This document shows positions 19,112 to 29,834 of a stretch of DNA of 32,840 bases, in pieces. Every line of letters starts with the position of its first letter. Positions within the stretch are counted from its first letter, which is position 1. Origin of the DNA: Rhodocollybia butyracea (taxonomy: Eukaryota > Basidiomycota > Agaricomycetes > Agaricales > Omphalotaceae). The notes under the pieces are model-generated. The model did no database searches. It was given only the letters and a program-made list of their open reading frames with translations, and was not told the DNA's origin. Location: positions 1-32,840 of the forward strand of contig JADNRY010000652.1 of the NCBI GenBank assembly GCA_015501585.1, given 5' to 3'. A program made the translations under genes and the position numbers.

Positions 19112-20550
19112 AACTATCATGGGACGCGCGGATAAGGTTTGTCGCATGGCTTTCTTGGGGAAGTGACGGTATAAGTGACGGTATCTGCTCAAAAACTAAA
19201 ATGGAGACTCAGAGATGAGCAAATGAAGGAGAGGTGCGCGTGGTGTTCTGAGTTTCTCCGACGGTCACTGCTCCCCGTTTCTCAGTTAAAATCCTTAATA
19301 TTGAAACGATACACAATGTCTCTCATTCCATTAGTTTCTTCCCGTCTCTACCGATATCGGTCTCAGCCCGGTTCGCGCAGGACAACGATGGAGAATTGAT
19401 CAGTACAACTTATGAGAAGTTCAAATTACCTGTTCGAGGTTGCCACCCATCATCGTCGAATAAATCATGAGCTTGGCTGATTACAACACCTTTCCTCTGG
19501 TTTCAAAGCTATCTTTCCTTTCCCATTAACAGGTTTCGACTTTTTCAAGTAGAAATAGACACCAGGAGGGTCAAGGCACGAACTTATAATTACTGATACT
19601 TGATACTGTGACTTGTTTCGTAGTTGGGAGATACATAGTAAAATCTATTGATTGCTATGTATGCAACACTACAGGTTGGCTACAGGCAACAATTGAAGGA
19701 AGACGAGCTGCGCAGTTACAGGAGATGCCTGAAGCCGTAAGCACATAGGAGATGTGATATGATTTCGTAGCGTTTTTCCGCAGTCCATTCTTGCCAGGAA
19801 TAATAGAAAGGTATGTAACGACCCAGTGGTTACCGTTGAGATAGAGGTGTAGAGAGTCACTGAGATCGAACAAAAAAGGACTAGCAACTTAAGCGGTGTC
19901 GCCATAAGCAACGACTACAAATGTTTCCCTTCCTTCACAGATAGTAATCTTCCTCCCAGAGCAGCGGTCTCACCCGCTTCATCGAACGCAGATATCGTTC
20001 CTATCGTTCCGACCCGACGTCCCAAGACATTGGGAAAGTCAATTTAATGAACGTCTCATTCTGACTACGAGGTAGTTTGGAACGATAAAAGAGACGAACA
20101 GTAGGTATTAAAGAATGAGGGAAGCGAGATTTGCGACAGATAAGCGATGGATCTCGTCGATGGACAGTTCCGACGCAATCTGCCGCCGGAACAATAACAA
20201 AGTCGTCAAAATAGATGATGATAGCAATACATGACCGAGACACTATATGGGGCATCGGATTCGAGGCTTTCCTCCTCCGTGTTCCTCTTTCTCCCCAATA
20301 GCATCGGTATCGTGTACCGCGTGCTAGGTACCGCGCTAGGACCGGCATCCGGGTAAAATGGATTATTCCAACTTCATCTTCAGAATCATACACCATCCCC
20401 GCCACACTCCCCTAGTCTAAGACATTGCAGCGACATTGCCAATCGCTGCCACTTCCGTTGGTATGACCAGCGGAAGGAGCCCAGTCGGCGCTGTAACAGT
20501 GCTCTGGGGGTGATCACAATGTCCCCCTACACATATACACATACCGCCAG
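19112..20550. other. Unassigned region
   Basis: A near-duplicate AAGTGACGGTAT(A/C) pair lies at about 19161-19184. A minus-strand frame at 20405-20001 starts MAGMVYDSEDEVG but is Arg-rich and unrecognised further on. On the plus strand, 20430-20500 may hold an exon belonging to the segment at 20551, but two frames look equally plausible. Confidence 0.3.
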
Positions 20551-20779
20551 GCAAGGAGAATGGCACCATCAACGCCAGCGGTGCAAGTCTGGACGAGGAA
20601 GAAAAAAAGGCAGTGAAAATCAATGCCGAGAAAGCCCAAGTTAGGAACGGAGAGAAAGATGTATCAGTGTAAGCCCCTCTTTGGTTTCTTCGAGCTTGGG
20701 AAAAGAACATCAGCCCATTCCAGATTTCGCATCGAGTGTATTACAGGGGTTGATCAAGGATCTCGACGACGAAGATTAA
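20551..20779 (+). CDS. Two C-terminal exons of an unknown hydrophilic protein
   Basis: Exon 20551-20660 follows CCGCCAG and encodes NGTINASGASLDEEEKKAV and NAEKAQVRNGEKD. A 53-nt GT...AG intron (20661-20713) leads in phase 0 to exon 20714-20779, PIPDFASSVLQGLIKDLDD, which ends ED-stop. The frame match and the acidic end support a real 3' end of a gene. The family is not recognised and upstream exons were not resolved. Confidence 0.35.
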
Positions 20780-20936
20780 GTGAGCGAGCGGAAAACCCCG
20801 ACCGACCAGAGTCGTATTTGGTGTGTAGCGTGTAAGACCGAAATGGACAAACAGCCGGCGTGTAGAACGATAAAGAGTGGAAGGGAGAAGCTCGAACGAA
20901 CGCGCTGATACAGTCGATGGCCTTGCGACGAAAGGA

Positions 20937-21042
20937 AAGAACGAAGACTATTGTGCATGCGTGCGTATTCCAATGGGATTACTGGTTCGAGATTCAGAAC
21001 GAAGACTCTCGTGCGTGCGTATTCCAATATTCGAGATTCGAA
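20937..21042. repeat. Imperfect tandem duplication
   Basis: A unit running from GAACGAAGACT through GTGCGTATTCCAAT to TTCGAGATTC occurs twice in a row (about 20939-20996 and 20997-21040), with a small deletion in the second copy. Confidence 0.6.
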
Positions 21043-21512
21043 GGATGAATTAAATTATGGAGGTACTAGAATGAGGATTGAGGGAGGTTCATCCCGAAGT
21101 CAGTCCTCGGTAGTACAGGGTACAGCAGCGAGATTCTTCTGGAGAAGAGTGCGGTATCCTGGACGGCGGGTTGCCAGCGATACTATTATCACATCAGTTG
21201 TGGCTAAGCGTGAAAATCAACAAACATACCTCCGATACTCCAATGCTTGACCCTTCTCCGTCTGCCGACATCGTGTGTAGCAAGCGAGTGTACACAGGGC
21301 AGAGTGCAAAACCAGACCCGGAGCCAATTCTCGTGAGTAAGGTGGTAGTGAACGGCGTAAATATCGATGGTAAGAAGCAGGAAGGTCACAAAATGGCGGT
21401 CGCAGCCAATGGCCCGGGATCCAGCGAATGAACGAAACAAAGAAGTTTGTTGATCGTGTTTCAATAAGTGAGGTTAAGGGGATAAGATCGAGTTGGGTTG
21501 AGCCAAGAGGCG

Positions 21513-22080
21513 GAAGTAGCTTTTGAAAGAGCTGCGTTGAGTCTTATGTTGCATTTTGGTCAAGCAATTGGGCAGTGATCCTGATAGTAATACAACCTAT
21601 CAGCTGTGACCAAAGCACAAAGATCAACGAACGTACTTTCAGTGCCTCTTCTGACATGAAGTCACTCGTCCAATAACGTTTTCCATTTTCCTTTTCTTCC
21701 CTAAACGTTTACACTGCGAAGCAGCCATAAGAATCATAAGAAAAATTGCAAAGAGGATGTAAAGCAATATCTCACATGTCCAAGCTCAAGGAGCACTCAT
21801 GGGCACGAGCAACAGTAGTAGGACCCAGCTCCATTGCGATCCTCTGCGGAGTCCTAGTCAACTGTCGCTGTAACCTAACTGGTAAGGCTTGCTGAAGCTT
21901 GCGGTGAATAGACGGTGTACATGGACAAACAGGCTAGGGATAGAGATAGAGCTGAGCCGGTGAATGACGCGGATGCTAGCGCTTGTAAACGAGAAGACCG
22001 ATATTTGTGCTGCACCACTGAGGCAACCGAGTAAGCAAAACTACTTTCGCTCGTTCTACACCAAGACTTACCAGTTCAGT
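21513..22080 (+). repeat. Dispersed repeat, copy 1
   Basis: Shares scattered strong matches in the same order with 31744-32365. Examples are GAAGTAGCTTTTGAAAGAG, TATCAGCTGTGA, CGTTTTCCA, AAAGCAATATCTCAC, CACCGCTGAGGCA-like and CGTTC-ACAC-like segments. Copies are clearly diverged, by eye about three-quarters alike in matching parts. A fragment near 21218-21265 resembles the middle of the unit again. No coding capacity or terminal repeats were recognised. Confidence 0.6.
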
Positions 22081-22987
22081 AGTCATGTCTGCAAAAACAT
22101 CTATGATATGACAAAACTGGAAATCAGCCCGCCTTTTGTATTAGCGTCGAAGGAAATTGTCAGTGTTATGCAGCAAGAAGAACGCGAGACGGAGGTATCT
22201 GCTGGCACGTGTCTGCTATTACTAATACCTCCCACGTACGCATCACACGGCGCGTGCGCAATGGCAGCTTCACTTGTCTCAACACTCAGTGAGTTCCTGC
22301 CTGGTTGATTGTTGTTCCAAGCAGCAGACATTATTACCAACTATCAAGCCTGGGGTAGATGTCGAGGCTTGACCGGACCCACCAACCGCTACTAATTTCG
22401 CTGGTAGCCAAAATTCACCACTCTCGCTCATCTCACCAACTTAGTGGATCGCACCGATGCGTTCATGCTCCTCTGTTAGTCTCGTCTCGCAGAGACTATG
22501 TTGCCTAGGCCTCTGGTACATATTAAACCTGTTTGAGAATTGGTCGATGCTGTGACGGCACCCATTCTCTGGTTCAATCGATTGATTCCTTGAAGCGGCG
22601 ATACAGAGGGACACTACGAGCCTCCGATTGCTGTAGTGAAAGTCCCCGTGCTCTTATCGATTTCGATTTATCAATACCGGCAAGTCAAGTATGTCAAACA
22701 TTGCCTCCGCAACCTTGTTAATAGAAGCGTAGGCCATGTCACTTTAGCAGCCCATGGTGTGAATCGCTCCAATATACCTATTCATAGAAGATTGGTACTG
22801 ATTAGCTACCAAGAAAGTACAATACGGTTTCTTATCCAGATGGATCTACTGAATGACTTGAGCTATCAGAACTTATCTGCCTAGCCCTCGTACCATAGAG
22901 ATTTCAAAAGAGGTACGATTAATAGCTTTCCTATACTTGATAACGATTCGGATGTTCCGGGAGTTTGCTTCTAACATGACCATTTAG
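22081..22987. other. Upstream region of the pyranose oxidase-like gene
   Basis: No independent gene was recognised. The first exon or exons of the oxidase must lie here, because the earliest exon I can place (22988) starts in mid-codon. A possible upstream exon end is AAAAGAG followed by GTACGA near 22912, but a stop precedes it in the needed frame. Confidence 0.35.
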
Positions 22988-25900
22988 ATAAAAGCCCCAC
23001 CGGTGTCCAGCTGGTCTGCCACAACGCATCAAGGCAGCATGGGGAGCCCAAGCTTCATCCAATTCACCGCGACATCAATGATCAGCCGTTCGATGTCAGT
23101 ATCTCTTCACAAAGTTTCTCAATGGGCAAAGGTTATGATCAGTGGGCTTAGTACGTGTTTCACTAGGTTTTCATAGCTGGTTCCGGCCCTATTGGCGCAA
23201 CGTACGCACGGCTTTTGGTCCATAGTGGGTTCAATGTGAGCTTGTTGTTCGGGTTTGTACAGTCGTCTTGACTTTCCTCGTGAAAGGTCTGCATGGTTGA
23301 GATCGGAGACCTACAGTGCGTATACTTAGCGTCAGCGGATTTACTACAATCGTTACAACAACCAAATTCAGAGACTCACTTCATCCCGGTGCCCACCAGA
23401 AGAATGAAATTAGGTTCCAAAAGGACATAGATAAATTTGTCAGGTATTACTTTGCAGTTTTCCACACACACCGGCTACTGAGCCTTCGACAGCATTATCC
23501 AGGTATTTCATTTGCCTTGTTCTCTTATTCAGTCCCTTTGCATAACCTCACACTCAGCTTGATGATAGGGTGCTCTTTCCACTGTTTCGTCTCCCACACA
23601 CAATTTGGTCATCCCAAATCTGGATCCGTCGGCATACAGAGCCAATACTTTTCCGTAAGCTGATTTAAAATCCTCGACTGCCAGAGTGGTTTCCAGTAAA
23701 ATGTAATACTCAGTCCTGGATACAACGAACGGCAACAATCACACAACAATCTTGGTGCAGCGGCTGTGACACGTTGCGTAGGTGGGATGAGCACCCATTG
23801 GTGTGTCGTAGTCCATATTGACTCTCAGTGAGCTGACGCCTTCGTTATAAGGACTTGCGCAACACCCACGTTCCTCAAAGGCGTCGAACGCCCAAAGATA
23901 TTTGAGAACGATGCAGACGATGACTGCGAATGGGACAAACTCTACCACGCTGCGAAAGTCCTTATTGGTACCAGCGAAGTAGAATTCGACAGCAGCATCC
24001 GCCAGAAGATTGTCCTTGACGCTTTAAAGCAAAAGACTGAATACGCAGGTCGTAACGTCAAAGCTCTCCCACTCGCCTGCCACCGAATTCACAACGGACG
24101 TTATGTTCGATGGCATGCCGCCGAAAATGTTTGTTTATTTGTTTCTGATTACTCCGGGGAAATGACCCAGTTTCTGCCTTCAGATTTTCGGTAAAAACTT
24201 CTTCGTGAAGACACCTCAGAGCGGCCACGGAACATTTCGTCTACTTGCAAACACGCGGTGCACTAAATTGGTCAAACATCCTGATACAGATAATATTGAA
24301 TTTGTGTCAGTTGTCCAACTTTTTGACTCTGCTGTTGTGTACTTATAATGGGTTGCAGTATAATACGAGATTATATTGCAGACATGAAGGGCGAACCAGA
24401 CATCGACTTTTTTATTAGAGCTAAAGTCATATTTTTTCTTCATAACATTCTAGGCAACTAACTCACTGCCACTGTATTAGGTTTTTGTCATCGCAGCTGG
24501 TGAGATTGTGTTTCGCCAGTCATCTTTTCTTTTCTACTAAAACGAAACAGGTGCAATTGGAACTCCACAGGTTTGCAAGTAGTATCACTCAGCTACTGCT
24601 ATTTCACTAAGCATTTCTCCGCTTGTTTCTCCATACAGATTTTAGCGAACTCTGGATTTGGTGCCATTCGTGACCAGACAAATCCGCTCATGCCGAATTT
24701 GGTAAGTTTTCTATGAATACTTGTATGCTTTTCTCCTGTTGAACTTCCTCCTCAGGCGAGGCGTATTGTTGAGCAGCCGTACATCTTCCTTCCAGCCCGG
24801 TTTTTTCCAGCAAGTTAACTGTATTTATCGCTTTAGGATGGCATTCTGCCGGATTGTGTTGAGACAGGTCAGTCAACGCTGTCTTCTGCATCGTGATTTG
24901 AAGGCTTGATTATACGCTAGGATTTGGTTGGCTCCATTCTTTGCCTGTTGTGGCTTTGATATACGCTACTAACATAGATACCAAAGGTTAACGCAGTCAA
25001 ATCACCAGCTCAGCCAGAGTGGGTGCGGAAAGCTGTCAATAACCATCAGACGGAACACAAGGCTGACCCGCTCCCCATGTAAGTCTGATTTACTCTGACC
25101 AGAATCACATCTGACCAGCTTTTCTAGTCCGTTCTCAGATCCCGAACCTCAAGTTACTATTCCTGTGTCGGCGAAGGTGACTTTGCCATCAAGTTGGCGC
25201 ACGTACTCAAGTCTCATAACTGTTCATAAGTTTCCATGGCATATTCAAATTCAACGCGACTCATTCAGCCACGGCCAAGCCAGCTCTCTAGTGGATAGTC
25301 GACTTGTTGTAGATTTGAGGTATATTCAGTAATTTTAACCACTACACCTGTTTGACCGTGACCCTTATTAGATTTTTCAGTATGCAAGATGGGCGTCCGG
25401 AGAATAGGATCATCTTTGAAAGCACTAAGGATGCTTATGGTATGCCTCAACCAACATTTGAATATAGGACAACTGCAGATTATGCGCTGAAGGCGACGGA
25501 AATGATGAATGAGTGCGTACTTTCACAAATAGACTGTCACTGGCTTGGGCCTCATGAGCATGATGGCTACAGCATGACAAACATAGCAAGTGTTCTCGGA
25601 GGGTACCTTCCGGGTATGCTGTTTGTTGATGCTCTTTACTTCAGATTGATTTTGGATCTACTAGACTCATACCCTCAGTTCATGACACCTGGTCTTCCCT
25701 TTCACTTGGCTGGCTCTGTTCGCCTGGGACACGAGTAAGTTTAAATTGTGTTGGTTCAAATAGAACGCTTATATGTATTCACCAAAAGTAAGTCTGATTC
25801 TGTTGCCAACTACAACTCCCAGGTATGGCAAATAAAGAATCTATACGTCGCAGGTAATGGGACAATCCCAACGGCGTTTGCGGCAAATCCAACATTAACA

Positions 25901-26077
25901 TCGCTGGCTCTTGCCATTCGATCTGCCTGTAAGATTCGAGACTTTCTGAAAGGCAGTTCAACTAGTTCAGAGATCACGGCAACACCGGATGAATGGCTCA
26001 AATGGACCAATATTAATGACCCGAACTACCCAGACCATAAAAATCTGAGGGAGCTTCAAAGTGTTGTACTGATTTGA
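22988..26077 (+). CDS. Pyranose 2-oxidase-like GMC flavoenzyme (22 exons placed, 5' start missing)
   Basis: Exons deduced: 22988-23094, 23167-23235, 23287-23315, 23372-23443, 23493-23502, 23569-23654, 23714-23800, 23852-24128, 24184-24305, 24359-24425, 24481-24499, 24551-24570, 24639-24701, 24756-24778, 24837-24867, 24978-25078, 25128-25176, 25231-25319, 25372-25512, 25573-25613, 25665-25734, 25789-26077. They join in one frame of about 619 residues, close to the family's usual length. Visible are the FAD motif [14 protein letters not shown] (about 36-49), the flavinylation motif GGMSTHWTCATP (His about 152), the substrate-loop region RDSFSHG and MPQPTFEYR. The catalytic His of [10 protein letters not shown] (about 514) and Asn of [11 protein letters not shown] (about 557) are both kept. 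The enzyme oxidises D-glucose at C2, giving 2-keto-glucose and H2O2, in wood-decay fungi. A sugar transporter follows. Confidence 0.88.
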
Positions 26078-26566
26078 TCTTTGCTCATGGCAAAAATGAT
26101 TAGTTGAAATAGTAATTGAAAATACAGACTGAGTCACTGACCACAGTCCTGAGTTAGAACTTAGAATGCAATACATAATGATTCTTCAATTTTCCAAAAT
26201 CCACCTTCATAACGTCCCATGGCAGCAGAGTAATGGGTGAAAGTTTAACATTCAACTTCTGGACATAGCATGTACTGTACTGAACTGAACTTCTGCCAGT
26301 GTTCAGTGGTCCATGGAGCCATGCCCATCCATGCCGTGTGATGGCTACTTCCTTCTTTCGAAGTTGAATTCTATCAAACCTTCGAAGTCAGCAGACCCTA
26401 TCGTAAGCTTTGTAACAGACTCATTTTATTTCTACACAGTGTCGTCATTTGAATTCTTTTTGAGTACTTTGATGACTACATAAGCGACAGGCTCAAGACA
26501 GGCTTCAGACTCACTTTTCCTTACATCTTCCATCTCTAGCCAGTTAACAACCCAGCATACATCGGC
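26078..26566. promoter_or_regulatory. Intergenic region upstream of the sugar transporter
   Basis: This 489-bp gap separates two codirectional genes and should hold the oxidase 3' end signals and the transporter promoter. TTCGAAGTTGAATTCT and a near copy CTTCGAAGTCAG lie about 26350-26395, a TTCGAAG direct pair. No specific factor site can be claimed. Confidence 0.4.
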
Positions 26567-28284
26567 ATGGTCATTGGTACATTCTGGAAGAGGCTCTCAT
26601 CCAAGCGTCTTGGCATACTCATCCAAGCACTCTCTCTCATTGCTATCTTCTTTGAGGGTTATGACCAAGGTGTTGTGAGTCGTTGCAACCTTGGGGTCTC
26701 AAGATTTTCGAGGCTGACAGTCAACAGATGGGAGGTGTCAACGCTTCTCCTAATTATTGGAGCGTTGTTAACATTGGTAACGGTCTTACTGCCGACGGAG
26801 TCACACAGACCACCAAGCAAGGAGGCATTGTATCAATCTATTACCTAGGTGCAATTGTGGGTGCATTCATTGGGTAGGTATCATAACTCATGTTTGAGGA
26901 ATTAGAACTCACTGTGAGCATTATATAGTGGCTGGATTGCTGATCGTGTCGGCCGTATTAACGGCCTCTTCATTGCTGCCGTATTTGCACTGATCGGCGG
27001 AGCCCTGCAGTCAGCAGCACGGAGCGCCACATTCATCTTGGTAGCTCGTGTTGTTACCGGTCTGGGCACTGGTGCTCTCACGTCAATCACTCCAGTCTAC
27101 ATTGCTGAAGTCTCTAGCGCAGGACACCGTGGAGGCTTTCTCGGATATGTATTCATTGCAAACTATCTTGGTATCTCCATTGCCTATTGGTTGAACTTTG
27201 GCCTATCGTTCATTGACAATGGTAACTCACAAATCAGATGGAGATTCCTCCTGGCTTTCCAGTGCATCCCAGCAATTATGCTTTTGAGTAGCATAAAACT
27301 CCTTCCGGACTCACCTCGATACCTTGCTTCTGTTGGCCGCTATGTAGAGGCTAAGGAGGTCCTTGTTCAACTGCGGGGTAGCGATGGTCCTAAAGTTGAG
27401 AGGGAGTTCATGGAAATTTGCGCTGTTGCCTCGAGAGCTAACATGGTGTCGCCGCTTGAGTTTGCCAAGGTCATTTTTGGTCGTGCAACCTCCATTCCTC
27501 ACCTTGGTCGACGTGCGTGGCTCTGTATATTACTTCAGATTATGGCTTCTTGGACTGGCATCACGGCAGTGACAGCATACTCCCCTGTGCTTCTAACACA
27601 AGGTAAGCGAAGGGCATATTATTCAATGCTCACAGTGCGTACTGATAATTTGAAGCTGGATATGGAAGTATTAAACAAGGCGGTCTTGCTGGAGGACTCA
27701 ACACAATTGGCATAGTTGGGACCATTATCTCTGCGCAGATTGTCGACCGCTTCGGCCGTCGCTCCTCTTTAATATGGGGTGCATTTGGACTCTTCATTGT
27801 CAACCTCATTGCTGCATCTCTCTACGAAGGCGCACGACACAATCCCTCGATCACATCGCAAGTCGCTCCCTCCAGCGTGACAATGTTGTTCCTCTTCAAC
27901 TTGACTTACGCAGCCACATGGGGCACCGTCGCATTCCTCATACCAACAGAAATTTTTCCCTCGGAAATGCGTGCGCAAGGAAACAGTTTCGGCATCATGG
28001 GCTGGGCTATTGGAGTGGCTGGACCGTCCTTGTCAACCCTATCATGTTCCAGCATCTTCAATCTCGGACTTATTTCCTCTTCGCAGGTCTAAACCTCACA
28101 TGGATGCCTATTGTCTATTTGTTTTACCCTGAGACATCGACCGCAGCTTAGAGTCTATAAATTGATGTTTAGCACGAAAAGTCCTTTTTATCCTGCTATG
28201 GAGAAGGCATATCTATCTGCAGGGAATGGAGACGTGTTAGGGGGGTCTAAAAGGGGACTCAATATTGCAGGAAGTCTTCTCTAA
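26567..28284 (+). pseudogene. Hexose-transporter-type MFS protein with three apparent 1-nt deletions
   Basis: Exons are 26567-26674, 26728-26873, 26929-27602 and 27656-28284, about 520 codons with twelve expected membrane segments. Sugar-porter signatures are present: FEGYDQGV-MGGVN at the end of TM1, GWIADRVGR (loop 2-3), TPVYIAEVSSAGHRG, PDSPRYLASVGR and VDRFGRR (loop 8-9), and IPTEIFPSEMRAQG (PxEIFP-type). Near the 3' end the frame breaks three times: at about 28017 (a G seems missing after GGAGTG), 28138 (before the ETS-x-RSLE motif) and 28160 (before LMFSTKSPFYPAMEK). With one base restored at each, the protein would end at the TAA at 28282-28284. As read, it stops at 28092. Either the gene is freshly dead or the sequence has homopolymer errors. 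Confidence 0.85.
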
Positions 28285-28327
28285 TGATGGGCTGTAAATT
28301 TGGATTGTGGTTGAGTGGAGTTACTAG

Positions 28328-28412
28328 ATAAGATATTGTTCCGGCTAACGAGCGGTAGAGAAATGATAAAGCCCCTGAGAAGGACAATGTACTGTGTGGT
28401 TGCGTGGGGCTT
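28328..28412 (-). repeat. SINE-like repeat, copy a
   Basis: Shares ATAAGATATTGTTCCGGCT, a GAGCGGTAGA block, AAATGATAAAGCCC, CTGAGAAGGACAA and GGGGCTT with copy b at 28691-28783. On the minus strand it begins next to GGGTTCAAGCCCC, which resembles a pol III B-box, so a tRNA-derived SINE read on the minus strand is possible. A convincing A-box was not found. Confidence 0.55.
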
Positions 28413-28690
28413 GAACCCAGGGGTGGGAGGTAGAGGAGGAAAACAATTCTCCACGAGAATAAGATAACGCACATGGGAAAGCCAAGCCGGAACGTCCTAT
28501 TGACGCTAGTAAGCCAATATGCGGGTCCTGGGATGGGCGGGAGAGGACGAGAAGAATGTGATCTCCAGAGCTGAAGCTGAGATGTAGCGTAGAAATCAGG
28601 GATAAGTAGAATACGAAACTCGGCGGCACCATATGCCGACTCTACCGCCTATTTTATCTTATCCTAAAACACTACGCAACTTGTCACGGA
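28413..28690. other. Spacer between the two repeat copies
   Basis: No gene was recognised. It contains a GCGGCACCATATGCCG inverted repeat at about 28622-28637. Confidence 0.35.
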
Positions 28691-28783
28691 ATAAGATATT
28701 GTTCCGGCTGTCGAGCGGTAGATAAGTATAAAGAAATGATAAAGCCCTGAGAAGGACAACATATTGGTGTTTGCCTGGGGCTT
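28691..28783 (-). repeat. SINE-like repeat, copy b
   Basis: Direct repeat of 28328-28412 with small insertions (an extra TAAGTATAAAG). Same orientation as copy a. See copy a for the B-box-like feature. Confidence 0.55.
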
Positions 28784-29834
28784 GGCGCCGCATACCCGCC
28801 TGGAAAGTCGAAGCTCCGTCCCAGCCAGAGCTCCAGAAAGCAAGACGGAAACGGCGGGCAAACCCCAGAAAGAGCTATGGCTCTCATAATTATAGCAATA
28901 TGATAGCTATGCGACGTGCATTCAATCAATAGATTAATGATAAAGAAATAGGTAAAACAAACTAAATTAATTAGACTCTTGGCATTGTCTCTCTATTGTT
29001 TTTTAACCAGTCCAAGTCCATAATCAATATTGGTTCTGAAATATTGGAAAAACAGTGTTTGGGGGATGAGCACTCCTCAACAAGCTTCCCGAGTGTGTTG
29101 GCTGCCAAGCCCAATCCATCGCACAAATTTAATATGCTCTATACAGCAGTAGACAGTGCTGTACAGACCCTTGCTCATAACACTGTAGCTGCTGTACTCT
29201 GCTGTAGCTCTGTACAGCGCAACCCGGTGGGGTGTTGTAAGTTGTTCCTATCAATCCGCAAATGATAAGAAAACTTACTTGATAGTCAAGAGTAGTGTGG
29301 ATCGAATTTGATCACCCTGAGCAAAAATCCTGGTATTTGCTGAGGTGTCAATCTGTGCTACCTGGTACTTTGCCCATACTAATTGAAGAACAAGTCGGCA
29401 GTTACCCCACAGTTATCCACATTTTGAACTGACTCGTGCATAGCATAAAAAGAACCTCACAAGTTCCACTACAGGCTGAGTCCACTCACACCACCTACAA
29501 ATACTACCAGGCGGGAATAAGCTTGTAGCTCAATTTACTACATGTAAGTCTTTCAACGGTGTCCGATGTAATCGATCAGGCATATAGTCAGTTCACCGGG
29601 AAGACTCTGAATCCGTCTTAGTCTTCCAAGCACATCAGAGTCTTTACACCAATGCACACAGGGCACACACTGGATCAAGGCCTGTGCTTCCATTAATAAA
29701 CACAAATGTGAGCCTGGCAACAAGTAGGATATTATAAATTACTGGGTGGCCAGTGTGTTACATCTCCATCGACCCACATTTGTCTTTGTCTTTTGTCTAT
29801 ACTCCCAGACAGATCCTCTGGTGTCCTAGTAAAG
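28784..29834. other. Unassigned region with a CTGTAC/GCTGTA-rich patch
   Basis: At about 29140-29222, CTGTAC, CTGTAG and their complements recur (ACAGCAGTAGACAGTGCTGT, then TGTAGCTGCTGTACTCTGC and CTGTACAGCGC), a local cluster of short inverted repeats. No gene was recognised. The last 100 bp are presumably the promoter of the gene at 29835. Confidence 0.4.

Noticed and set aside
23095..23166. Stops before the FAD motif as an N-terminal lesion of the oxidase
   Set aside because: A GTCAGT...CACTAG intron (23095-23166) joins QPFD to VFIAGSG in frame, so no lesion is needed.
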